Shown here piece after piece: positions 52,415 to 60,134 of a stretch of 64,000 bases of DNA. The notes under the pieces are model-generated. The model searched no databases. It worked only from the letters and a program-made list of their open reading frames with translations, and was not told the origin of the DNA. Origin of the DNA: Micromonospora craniellae (GTDB taxonomy: Bacteria > Actinomycetota > Actinomycetes > Mycobacteriales > Micromonosporaceae); the NCBI RefSeq assembly GCF_014764405.1, contig NZ_CP061725.1, positions 3,224,001 through 3,288,000 on the forward strand, in the 5' to 3' direction. The position numbers and the translations under genes are program-made. How positions within the stretch are numbered: the stretch's first letter is position 1; each line of letters starts with the position of its first letter.

Positions 52415-53713
52415 AACGGTCTTGTCTGCGGAGGTGGGGCCGTGCGAGGTGAGGAGCACGGGAGCACCGAGCGCCGCACCGACCGCCTCGGGCCAGTCGG
52501 TCGCAGCGACGTCGTCGTAGCGAGGGCGCGCCCGCAGCAGGCGGGCGGTGAGCGCGGCCTGCCGGTCGAGGTCGCCGGCCGGGCCCGGGACCAGCCGGTC
52601 CAGGGTGTCGTAGCGGCGGCAGATCCGCAGGTCGAGGCCACGGTCGGCGAGGTCCAGGTGGGTCAGCGCCAGGCCGTCGACCCCGCCCGCGACCGCCAAG
52701 GCGTACGCGTGCGCGACCGCGTCGAAGTGGCCGAACCGGAAGCGGCCCTGCCAGGGGTTCGTCGGGTTGTGCGGGTCGGCCAGCGGCAGGGACGGGTCCT
52801 CGGTGACCAGTGGTCCTGGACCGTGCCGGGTGGTGACGGTACGCAGCACCCCGATCCGGATCGCCGATCCGTTCAGCCCGGCCTCGGCCAGCAGTGCCTC
52901 GGCGTTGGCGAAGGTGGTGGTGCTCCACGTGGTGTACGGGTGGAAGCCGTGCCACTCGTCCAGCAGCACCCCCTGGGCGCCCTCGAACACGCACGGGCCG
53001 GCCCGCAGCGCCCCGGCCAGCCAGGAGCCGTCGACGATCGCCACCCGCTCGGCGAACGCAAGGCACGCCGGCAGGCAGTCCGCGACCGGCGGGGCGTCCA
53101 GCGGGCCGAGTTCGGCGGTGAGCCGGTCCCGGAGCGCGGTCAACCGGCGACGCAGCACCTCCGGGCTGCGGCAGTCCGCGACCCGGGGTGCCTCGTCGGG
53201 GTGGGCGAGCCCGTACGCGACGGTCTCGCCCACCCCCTGCCCGCAGGAGCCGTGCCGGTCGGCTCCCCGGGCCGTCTCCCGGGCCTGGTTGGCGGCCCGG
53301 TGGTACGGGGTGGCCAGCAGCGCCGCCCCGTCCACGGTCAGCCGGTCGAACGCGTCGGGCACCCCGACGGCGGCGAGGTGGTCGGCCTCGGCGGCGAGCG
53401 CCAGCGGGTCCACCACGACGTACCGGGACAGGTGGGTCCGTACGCCGGGGTGGAAGGTGCCGGCACCGAACTGCGCGAACGTGTGGTGTCGGCCGTCGGG
53501 CCGGACGACGTTGTGCGCCGCCTGCGCGCCCCCGTTGAACCGGACCACGGTGTGCACCGGCCGGTTGGCGCAGAGCCAGTCGACCACCGTGCCCTTGCCG
53601 GCGTCGCCGTACCCGAGGTCGACCACGATCGCGTGCTCCGGACGCGACCCGCCGGCCGGGCCGCGCCCGGGTGCCGCGACACCCGGGCGCGCAGCGGTCA
53701 CCAGTTCGCTCAC
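52361..53713 (-). CDS. divergent adenylosuccinate synthetase-family protein
   Basis: 450 residues from GTG 53713, overlapping the VWA stop (GTGA). PurA fold is evident but altered: DLGYGDAGKGTVVDWL (canonical GDEGKG, the Asp is kept and Glu is Ala), GGAQAAHNVV (His kept), GSCGQGVGE for GTTGRGIGP, GAQGVLLDEWHGFHPY, TTRHGPGPLVTE, GRFRFGHFDAV (aspartate-loop Args kept), and THLD in place of the guanine-specific TKLD. It probably still joins aspartate to a purine-like nucleotide but with altered nucleotide use (inference). A normal purA exists at 36118. Last operon gene; its C-terminus is repeat-derived. Confidence 0.85.
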   Translation of the reverse strand: MSELVTAARPGVAAPGRGPAGGSRPEHAIVVDLGYGDAGKGTVVDWLCANRPVHTVVRFNGGAQAAHNVVRPDGRHHTFAQFGAGTFHPGVRTHLSRYVVVDPLALAAEADHLAAVGVPDAFDRLTVDGAALLATPYHRAANQARETARGADRHGSCGQGVGETVAYGLAHPDEAPRVADCRSPEVLRRRLTALRDRLTAELGPLDAPPVADCLPACLAFAERVAIVDGSWLAGALRAGPCVFEGAQGVLLDEWHGFHPYTTWSTTTFANAEALLAEAGLNGSAIRIGVLRTVTTRHGPGPLVTEDPSLPLADPHNPTNPWQGRFRFGHFDAVAHAYALAVAGGVDGLALTHLDLADRGLDLRICRRYDTLDRLVPGPAGDLDRQAALTARLLRARPRYDDVAATDWPEAVGAALGAPVLLTSHGPTSADKTVRKEGHLINAWCIGRAPS

Positions 53714-54669
53714 AGCCGCACGACCCCGCCGCCGGTGGTCCGGCTGGCCGGCAGTTCGGCCACCTCGGCGCGGCGTGCCCCGTTCAGCCGGGCCAGCGCC
53801 TTGGACACGGTGCGGGTGGCCGTCGAGCCGGTCCGGTCCAGGTCCCGCAGGCCGGTGTCGAGGTCGATCGCCTGCTCGCCGAGGCCGACGGTGAGCGCGA
53901 TCGTCTCGCAGACCGCGTCGAGGTCGTCCAGCTCCAGGGCGTTCTGGCCGAGCAGGCCGCGCCAGAAGTCGAGCACCTTGCGGTTGCCCGAGTAGTGGCT
54001 GCCGGCCGGAAGCAGGTAGTACGTGTCCCAGCGGCGGGTCACCTCGTCGACGATCTGCCGCACCGGCACGTCCTCGCGCGGGTCGCCGCCGATCAGGCGG
54101 GCGACCTCGGCGGCCTTGACCGCCGGGTACGCCAGCTCGTCGCCGATGATGAAGAGGTAGCCGCGTCGGCCCCGCTTCTCCCAGCTGTCGGTGACCGTCC
54201 GCCGGGCCATGAAGTAGAGCGCCATCTCGTAGGACTCCATCATCTGGCCGCCACCGCCGCCCTCCAGCACGATCCGCCCGAGGTCGTCGTCCATCCGGTT
54301 GTCGGACTCGAACTGGCCGACCTGCAACGGCACCCGGTCGCAGGTGGCGTCGCCGATCGCGCCGAACATGATCTGCGGGTCGCGGGCGTACCCCTGGCGC
54401 AGCAGCAGCCCCAGCAGTTGCGGCAGCTTGGCCTGGAGGGTACGGGGCACGTGCCCCATCGAGCCGGTCACGTCGAACAGCACCGCGACCGGTGTCGACT
54501 GCGGGTGCTCGGCCGAGTCGCGGCTCTCCCGCGTCGCGTCGCGCGGGTCCAGTTGCGGGTGCACCACCTTGGCGCCGCTGTCGCTGTACGAGAACGCGCT
54601 CTTGCCGGTGGCCCGGCGGTACCGGTCGGCGGCGGTGTACACGTCGGTGGACCACATTCCGCTGCCCAT
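53710..54669 (-). CDS. von Willebrand factor A domain protein
   Basis: 319 residues. Starts with MWSTDVYTAADRYRRATGKSAFSYSDSG; the VWA metal site is VAVLFDVTGSMGHVP (DxTxS near residue 64); later FGAIGDATCDRVPLQVGQFE, GGGGGQMMESYEMALYFMARRT, RRGYLFIIGDELAYPAVKAAEV. Such cytosolic VWA proteins act as scaffolds. Third gene of the operon, 10 bases after the kinase-like gene, overlapping the adenylosuccinate-synthetase-like gene. Confidence 0.9.
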   Translation of the reverse strand: MGSGMWSTDVYTAADRYRRATGKSAFSYSDSGAKVVHPQLDPRDATRESRDSAEHPQSTPVAVLFDVTGSMGHVPRTLQAKLPQLLGLLLRQGYARDPQIMFGAIGDATCDRVPLQVGQFESDNRMDDDLGRIVLEGGGGGQMMESYEMALYFMARRTVTDSWEKRGRRGYLFIIGDELAYPAVKAAEVARLIGGDPREDVPVRQIVDEVTRRWDTYYLLPAGSHYSGNRKVLDFWRGLLGQNALELDDLDAVCETIALTVGLGEQAIDLDTGLRDLDRTGSTATRTVSKALARLNGARRAEVAELPASRTTGGGVVRL

Positions 54670-54679
54670 GGCAGCCTCC

Positions 54680-55654
54680 TTAGGGGTTGAGGGTGAAGGG
54701 TCGGAAGGTGCGCGGCCCGTAGAGCCGGTGCAGCACCTCGTCGAGTTCGGCGAGCAGCCGCCAGGCGTCGTCGGGGCGGTTCGACAGCGACCGCTGCCGG
54801 CAGCCCGCCGCGAAGGCGAGCAGCTCGTCCGGGGCGTGGTGCCCCATCAGCCAGGTCATGCACCGGGCGGCCATGGCGACATCGGTGCCCGGCCCGCAGG
54901 GACGCCGCTCGGTGACCTCGGCCGGGTACCACTCCTGGTGGTCGGGGACCAGCGCGGGTACGACGCCGCCGGGCTCGGTGGCGAAGCACCAGTCGACCAG
55001 CACCACGCCGTGCGCGTCCGGCTCGATCAGCACGTGCGGCGGCAGCACCGCGCCGTGCACCACGCCGGCCCGGTGGGCCAGGCCGAGCGCGACCAGCAGC
55101 CGTCGCCACATCCAGGCCACGTCGCGGGCGTCCAGCCCGCCCGGGTACGCCCGCCGCACGTCGACCAGGCTGCGCAGGCCGGGTGCGGTGGCGAGCACGG
55201 TGACCTGGCGTTCCGCCCCGGTGGCGGGATCCCGGTGCGCGAACGTGTCGACCAGCCGGGGCACGTACGGCAGCCAGCGTGGGTCGCCATGGTCGGCGAT
55301 CCGGCGCAACGCGCGCTGCTCGCGGATCATCAGGTCGTTGTCGCTGGCCTCGCGGGGCAGCTTGAGCAGCCGGTCCGCGCCGACGTCGTACAGGTCGGCG
55401 AGGTCCCCCGAGTGCGCCGGTGCGCCGCAGCGGTAGCCGTGCAGCACGGTCATCCGGCGGGCGCGCCAGCGGGTGGTGACCCGGACGAACGCCTCGGTGG
55501 CCTCGGCGCGTACGCCCGGGGCGGCCCGGTCCAGCCGGTCGGGGTGCAGGGCGGCGACCAACTCCCGGTAGCGGCGTTCCGGCGCGTCGGCGCCGAACAG
55601 GTCGTGGTCGTCGCGGGCGGCGGTGACCAGGTGGATCGCCTCGTCGGTCCTCAT
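54680..55654 (-). CDS. J-domain plus protein-kinase-like fusion (probable pseudokinase)
   Basis: 324 residues. Residues 1-60 look like a short J domain with an HPD motif (RRYRELVAALHPDRLDRA). Then a kinase fold: LLKLPREASDNDLMIREQRALRRI (Lys and Glu), HRAGVVHGAVLPPHVLIEPD at the catalytic loop where HRDxKxxN has become HGAxLxPxH, and VVLVDWCFA in place of DFG. The catalytic base Asp is absent, so a pseudokinase or highly atypical kinase. Overlaps the NUDIX stop by 4 nt (ATGA). Confidence 0.75.
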   Translation of the reverse strand: MRTDEAIHLVTAARDDHDLFGADAPERRYRELVAALHPDRLDRAAPGVRAEATEAFVRVTTRWRARRMTVLHGYRCGAPAHSGDLADLYDVGADRLLKLPREASDNDLMIREQRALRRIADHGDPRWLPYVPRLVDTFAHRDPATGAERQVTVLATAPGLRSLVDVRRAYPGGLDARDVAWMWRRLLVALGLAHRAGVVHGAVLPPHVLIEPDAHGVVLVDWCFATEPGGVVPALVPDHQEWYPAEVTERRPCGPGTDVAMAARCMTWLMGHHAPDELLAFAAGCRQRSLSNRPDDAWRLLAELDEVLHRLYGPRTFRPFTLNP

Positions 55655-56403
55655 CGCACCGTCTCCTCCCGGGCGGGCCGCAGCAGCGCCGGGTGCAGCA
55701 GCCGGGCGTCGCCGGCCCGGTAGAGCCGGGCACGGGGGCCGCCCCGGCTGCCGCCGCGCTCGGTGTTGGCGCCGGTGCTCTCCACGAACCCGGGCACCGA
55801 GAGCACCTTGCGGTGGAAGTTGCCGGCGTGCAGCGGGTGACCCCAGACCGTCTCGTAGACGGCGCGCAGCTCGCCGATGGTGAACTCGGGTGCGAGGAAG
55901 CGGGTGGCCAGCGGCGTGTACTCCAGCTTGGAGCGGGCCCGCTCCAGCCCGTCGTCGACGATCCGGCGGTGGTCGAAGGCGAGTTCGCGGCCGGGCAGCT
56001 CGGCGACCGGCACCCAGTCGGCCTCGTCGGCGTCGGTGCCGGCGGTGGCGTCCGGCAAATCGGGGGCGAAGGCGAGGTGGGCGACGGAGACGATCCGCAT
56101 CCGCGGGTCGCGCTCGGGTGCGCCGTAGCTGGCGAGCTGTTCCACGTGGACACGACGCAGGCGGTCCCCGCCGAGCCCGGTCTCCTCGGCCAGCTCCCGG
56201 CGGGCGGCGGTGGTCAGGTCCTCGTCCGGGCGGACGAAGCCGCCGGGCAGCGCCCAGTGTCCGGCGTACGGCGGCTCGGCGCGGCGGATCAGCAGCAGGT
56301 GCAGCGCGTTGTCCCGGATGGTCAGCGCGACCACGTCGGCGGTGACCGCCACGGCCGGGTAGGCACGCGGGTCGTAGGAGGCGAGGAAGTCCTGCTCGTT
56401 CAC
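55651..56403 (-). CDS. NUDIX hydrolase with C-terminal winged helix (NrtR-like)
   Basis: 250 residues. N-terminal NUDIX domain with a full box: GGFVRPDEDLTTAARRELAEETGL, and VALTIRDNALHLLLIRRAEPPYAGHWALPGG before it. The C-terminal half (EYTPLATRFLAPEFTIGELRAVYETVWGHPLHAGNFHRKVL) is the winged helix found in NrtR-type NAD-metabolite-sensing repressors. Because the catalytic NUDIX box is complete it may hydrolyse as well as sense a nucleotide. First gene of the operon; two direct repeats lie in its promoter. A broken paralog occurs at 3720-4050. Confidence 0.9.
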   Translation of the reverse strand: MNEQDFLASYDPRAYPAVAVTADVVALTIRDNALHLLLIRRAEPPYAGHWALPGGFVRPDEDLTTAARRELAEETGLGGDRLRRVHVEQLASYGAPERDPRMRIVSVAHLAFAPDLPDATAGTDADEADWVPVAELPGRELAFDHRRIVDDGLERARSKLEYTPLATRFLAPEFTIGELRAVYETVWGHPLHAGNFHRKVLSVPGFVESTGANTERGGSRGGPRARLYRAGDARLLHPALLRPAREETVR

Positions 56404-56421
56404 GTTCGATCACTCTCGCTC

Positions 56422-56445
56422 TGAGAACATCTCTATATGAGAACA
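56422..56445 (-). promoter_or_regulatory. candidate NrtR-type operator and promoter of the NUDIX operon
   Basis: Lower-strand TGTTCTCA occurs twice as exact direct repeats (56445-56438 and 56429-56422), 16 bases apart. Between them is TATAGA, a -10-like element for leftward transcription, and the imperfect dyad TCTC-N5-GAGA. The arrangement suggests autoregulation by the NUDIX/winged-helix protein encoded 19 bases downstream. Confidence 0.6.
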
Positions 56446-56488
56446 ACTTAGCGCGAAACAGAGGGCCGGGCAAGTGCCCGACCCCCAC

Positions 56489-57355
56489 TCAGCGGATCGT
56501 GCCCACCAGATGCGGTCGACCTCGCTGGTCGTGCAGGGCGAAGTCCCACCCGGCCCCGGCCGCCGTGTCGCTGAACGCCACCGTGCCCGGCAACGGCACC
56601 GGCAGCTTGAACGCCACGTCGACCGTGTACGCCTCGGGCAGCCGGTTCTCCAGTGCCGCCAGGCAGCGGGCCTTGCTCCACATGCCGTGCGCGATCGGCC
56701 GGGGGAAGCCGAACAGCCGCGCGCCAAGCCGCGAGGTGTGGATCGGGTTGTGGTCGCCGGAGACCCGCGCGTAGTCCGTACCCACGCGGGGCTCGACCCG
56801 CCAGCGCGCGGACGCGGCCGGCGGCGCGGGACGGTCGCCCCGGTCGCGCCGCTCGCCGCCGCCCGGGGTACGCTGCCGCCCCAGGTACGTCGAGACGCCG
56901 CGCCAGACCTCATCCCCGTCCACCGAGCCGACGAGGACCACGTCGACCTGGCGCCCCCGGTCGTGCGGGCGCAGGTTCTCCGCCCACGTGGTGAAGTCCA
57001 GCCGGTCGGCCACGGTGACCGGCCGGTGCACGGTGATCCGGTTCGCCACGTGCACCACCCCGGTCAGCGGGATGGGGAACTCCGGCGCAGTGATCAGGCG
57101 CAGCGCCAGCGGGAAGCCCACGACGTGCGGGAAGGTCGCCGGCAGCCGGTCGGCGAGCCGGTACCCGCACACCCGGTCGTAGTCGGCCAACCGGTCCGGG
57201 TCCACGGCCACCTGATCGACGGCCAGCTCCACCGCCGGCACCTCGTCCGTCCGCTGCCCGCCGCGCCCCGGCATCGCACCCAACAGGGCCCGCCGGTACA
57301 GCGGCCCGGCGGCCGGCAGCGCGGGCAGCGTCACCCGCTCCCGTTGCGTGGCCAT
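56489..57355 (-). CDS. MaoC-like (R)-specific enoyl/hydroxyacyl dehydratase, HtdX-type
   Basis: 288 residues with two hot-dog halves: an N-terminal half (FPHVVGFPLALRLITAPEFPIPLTGVVHVANRITVHRPV) and a C-terminal hydratase motif DYARVSGDHNPIHTSRLGARLFGFPRPIAHGMWSKA (catalytic Asp and His). Overlaps fabG stop/start in TGATG. Mycobacterium tuberculosis has the same order htdX-fabG4 divergent from fadA2. Dehydrates 3-hydroxyacyl chains in a fatty-acid pathway; chain length unknown. Confidence 0.9.
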   Translation of the reverse strand: MATQRERVTLPALPAAGPLYRRALLGAMPGRGGQRTDEVPAVELAVDQVAVDPDRLADYDRVCGYRLADRLPATFPHVVGFPLALRLITAPEFPIPLTGVVHVANRITVHRPVTVADRLDFTTWAENLRPHDRGRQVDVVLVGSVDGDEVWRGVSTYLGRQRTPGGGERRDRGDRPAPPAASARWRVEPRVGTDYARVSGDHNPIHTSRLGARLFGFPRPIAHGMWSKARCLAALENRLPEAYTVDVAFKLPVPLPGTVAFSDTAAGAGWDFALHDQRGRPHLVGTIR

Positions 57356-58728
57356 CACGCCCCCAGCAGGCTCTGGCCGCACACCCGGACCACGTTGCCG
57401 CTGACCGCGCCGGAAGCGGGCCAGGCCAGCCAGCCGATGGTCTCCGCCACGTCCACCGGCAGCCCGCCCTGGGATAGGCTGTTCATCCGGCGGCCCGCCT
57501 CGCGCAGCACCAGCGGGATCCGCGCGGTCAGCCGGGTCTCGATGAAGCCGGGCGCGACCGCGTTCACGCTGATCCCCCGGTCGCGCAGCGCCGGAGCCAG
57601 CGCGTCGACCAGCCCGATCACGCCGGCCTTGCTGGCGGCGTAGTTGGTCTGGCCCCGGTTGCCGGCGATCCCGGCGATCGAGGAGACGCCGACGATCCGC
57701 CCGCCGTCCGGGATCAGGCCTCGGTCCAGCAGCACGTCGTTGATCCGTTCCTGGCTGGACAGGTTGACGTCGATGACCTGGTTCCAGCGGTCGGCGTCCA
57801 TCCGGCCCAGGGTCTTGTCCCGGGTGATGCCGGCGTTGTGCACCACCACGTCCACCCGGCCGTGCCGCTCGGCCAGGTGATCGGCGAGCCGGGCCGGCGC
57901 GTCGGCGGCGGTCAGGTCGAGTTGTACGGCGCTGCCGCCGATCTCGTTGGCGACGCCGGCCAGCGCGTCCCCGGCAGCCGGTACGTCCAGCGCCACCACG
58001 GTCGCCCCGTCCCGGGCCAGCACCCGGGCCAGTGCCGCGCCGATGCCCCGGGCCGCGCCGGTGACCAGCACCACCTGCCCGTCCAGCGGCCGGTCCCAGT
58101 CCACCGGTGCGCTCGCCCGCCCGGCACCGACCCGGATCACCTGCCCCGACACGTACGCCGAACGGCCGGAGAGCAGGAACCGCAGGGTCGCCTCCAGGCT
58201 GGTCCAGGTGCTCTCGTCGGCCTCCCGCGTGACGTGGACCAGTTGGGCGGTGATACCCCGGCCGAACTCCTTGCCGATGCTGCGGGTCAACCCCTCCAGG
58301 GCCCGCTGGGCGGTCGCCTCGCGCGGCGTGTCGCACTCGGCGGGCGGGGTGCCCAGCACGATCACCCGGCCGCTGGGCTGCACCGCCCGCGCCTGCGGGT
58401 GGAAGAAGTCGTGCAGTTGCCGCAGCCCGGTCGAGTCGGTGATGCCGGTGGCGTCGTAGACCAGGGCGGAGCTGGTCGGCGTACGGCCGGAGGTGGGATC
58501 CGGTGTGGCGGTGGCCGGGTCGCGCAGGGCGAGCCCGGCGGCGGCCAGGATCGTGCCGACCGGCTCGGCGAGCCGGCACCCGGTGGAGGTGCCGAGCAGG
58601 GCCGGCCCGGGGAGGATCGGCTCACCCGGCGCGTGTCGGCGAAGTCGTGGCGGATCGGGCAGCCCGAGGCGCTTGACCAGTACCCGGCCGGCACCCGACT
58701 GGACAAAACTCGCGTACCTGTCGGTCAT
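57355..58728 (-). CDS. 3-oxoacyl-ACP/CoA reductase, FabG4-type
   Basis: 457 residues, longer than ordinary FabG because of an extra N-terminal Rossmann-like domain of about 210 residues. The C-terminal SDR domain has VVLVTGAARGIGAALARVLA, HNAGITRDKTLGRM, IVGVSSIAGIAGNRGQTNYAASKAG (Ser, Tyr, Lys) and NAVAPGFIETRLTARIP. The two-domain layout is that of high-molecular-weight FabG4 of Mycobacterium. ATG 58728 lies 7 bases from a TAGGCT element, so the transcript may be leaderless. Confidence 0.93.
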   Translation of the reverse strand: MTDRYASFVQSGAGRVLVKRLGLPDPPRLRRHAPGEPILPGPALLGTSTGCRLAEPVGTILAAAGLALRDPATATPDPTSGRTPTSSALVYDATGITDSTGLRQLHDFFHPQARAVQPSGRVIVLGTPPAECDTPREATAQRALEGLTRSIGKEFGRGITAQLVHVTREADESTWTSLEATLRFLLSGRSAYVSGQVIRVGAGRASAPVDWDRPLDGQVVLVTGAARGIGAALARVLARDGATVVALDVPAAGDALAGVANEIGGSAVQLDLTAADAPARLADHLAERHGRVDVVVHNAGITRDKTLGRMDADRWNQVIDVNLSSQERINDVLLDRGLIPDGGRIVGVSSIAGIAGNRGQTNYAASKAGVIGLVDALAPALRDRGISVNAVAPGFIETRLTARIPLVLREAGRRMNSLSQGGLPVDVAETIGWLAWPASGAVSGNVVRVCGQSLLGA

Positions 58729-58737
58729 AGGCGTAGC

Positions 58738-58751
58738 CTACTGGCGGGTAA
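58738..58751. promoter_or_regulatory. third copy of the TetR-type motif at the fadA2/fabG4 promoter
   Basis: CTACTGGCGGGTAA matches the two boxes at 50976-51005 in the pattern YTACTSRNGSGTAR. As at the TetR gene, its CTAC end overlaps a -10-like element for leftward transcription (TAGGCT). Suggests joint control of the acyl-CoA dehydrogenase/SCP2 and fabG4/htdX/fadA2 loci. Confidence 0.6.
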
Positions 58752-58781
58752 GGTACGGCGACACTCCTGAGGAGGCGGATC

Positions 58782-60074
58782 GTGCAGAAGGTTCGACGGG
58801 TCGCGGTCATCGGCGGCAACCGGATCCCCTTCGCCCGCTCCAACTCGCGGTACGCCGACGCCTCCAACGCGGACATGCTCGGCGCCGCCCTGGACGGGCT
58901 GGTCGCCCGGTTCGGCCTGGCCGGGCAGCGCGTCGGCGAGGTGGTCGCTGGCGCGGTGCTCAAGCACGCCAAGGACTTCAACCTCACCCGCGAGGTGGTG
59001 CTCGGCTCGAAGCTCGACCCGCGCACCCCCGCGTACGACATCCAGCAGGCCTGCGGCACCGGCCTGGAGGCCGCGATCCTGGTCGCCAACAAGATCGCCC
59101 TCGGTCAGCTCGACGTCGGCATCGCCGGCGGTGTCGACACCACCTCCGACGCCCCGCTCGCGGTCAACGAGGACATGCGCCGCACCCTGCTCCGGCTCAA
59201 CTCGGCCCGGACGCTGGGCGAGCGGCTGCGGATCGCCGCCAAACTGCGCCCGGCCCAGCCCTTCAAGCCGGAGGTCCCGCGCAACGCGGAACCGCGTACC
59301 GGGCTGTCCATGGGCGAGCACGCCGCACAGACCGCGCTGCGCTGGAACGTCGACCGGCAGGCCCAGGACGAGCTGGCGCTGCGTTCGCACCAGCGGCTCG
59401 CCGCCGCGTACGAACAGGGGTTCTTCGACGACCTGATGACGCCCTACCTGGGGCTGACCCGCGACGCGAACCTCCGCCCGGACACCACGCTGGAGAAGCT
59501 CGGCGCGCTCCGGCCGGTCTTCGGCGCCAAGGGCCCGGACGCCGAACGGGCCACCATGACCGCCGGTAACTCCTCGCCGCTCACCGACGGCGCCTCCACC
59601 GTGCTGCTGGCCAGCGAGGAATGGGCCGCCGCGCACCAGTTGCCGGTGCTGGCCTGGTTCACCTGGTCGGAGACGGCGGCGGTGGACTTCGTGCACGGCG
59701 ACGAGGGACTGCTGATGGCCCCCGCGTACGCGGTGCCCCGGCTGCTGGCCCGGGCCGGGCTCACCCTTCAGGACTTCGACTACTACGAGATCCACGAGGC
59801 GTTCGCCTCACAGGTGCTGGCCACCCTGGCAGCCTGGGAGTCCCCGGAATTCTGCGTGGACCGACTCGGCCTGGACGCCCCGCTCGGCGCCATCGACACC
59901 GACAAGCTCAACGTGCACGGCTCCTCGTTGGCCGCCGGGCACCCGTTCGCGGCCACCGGCGGCCGGATCGTGGCCACCCTGGCGAAGCTCCTCGCCGAGA
60001 AGGGCAGCGGCCGTGGACTCATTTCTATCTGCGCGGCCGGCGGCCAGGGCGTGACCGCGATCCTGGAACGCTGA
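58782..60074 (+). CDS. acetyl-CoA acyltransferase (thiolase), FadA2-type
   Basis: 430 residues from GTG 58782 (GAGGAGG upstream). Thiolase active site: first Cys in YDIQQACGTGLEAAILVANKIA, NVHGSSLAAGHPFAATGGRI with His, and LISICAAGGQG with the second Cys. Also MTAGNSSPLTDGASTVLLAS. Divergent from fabG4-like over 53 bases, as fadA2 is in Mycobacterium. Cleaves or condenses 3-ketoacyl-CoA. Confidence 0.95.
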   Translation: MQKVRRVAVIGGNRIPFARSNSRYADASNADMLGAALDGLVARFGLAGQRVGEVVAGAVLKHAKDFNLTREVVLGSKLDPRTPAYDIQQACGTGLEAAILVANKIALGQLDVGIAGGVDTTSDAPLAVNEDMRRTLLRLNSARTLGERLRIAAKLRPAQPFKPEVPRNAEPRTGLSMGEHAAQTALRWNVDRQAQDELALRSHQRLAAAYEQGFFDDLMTPYLGLTRDANLRPDTTLEKLGALRPVFGAKGPDAERATMTAGNSSPLTDGASTVLLASEEWAAAHQLPVLAWFTWSETAAVDFVHGDEGLLMAPAYAVPRLLARAGLTLQDFDYYEIHEAFASQVLATLAAWESPEFCVDRLGLDAPLGAIDTDKLNVHGSSLAAGHPFAATGGRIVATLAKLLAEKGSGRGLISICAAGGQGVTAILER

Positions 60075-60134
60075 CCTCCGGGAATCAGACGTACCCGGTC
60101 GGGCGGGCGGCGACGGTATCGGGAGAATGGCGAG

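Noticed and set aside
52361..53713. Phage PurZ-type enzyme for 2-aminoadenine DNA
   Set aside because: The protein is divergent from PurA, but no partner genes of that pathway (such as DatZ or MazZ-like) or phage genes are present, and the catalytic Asp is kept; I call it only PurA-like.
52361..54655. Apparent VWA/adenylosuccinate-synthetase fusion of 764 residues
   Set aside because: The N-terminal part is the wrong frame of the VWA gene; a GTG start at 53713 overlapping the VWA stop explains the locus better.
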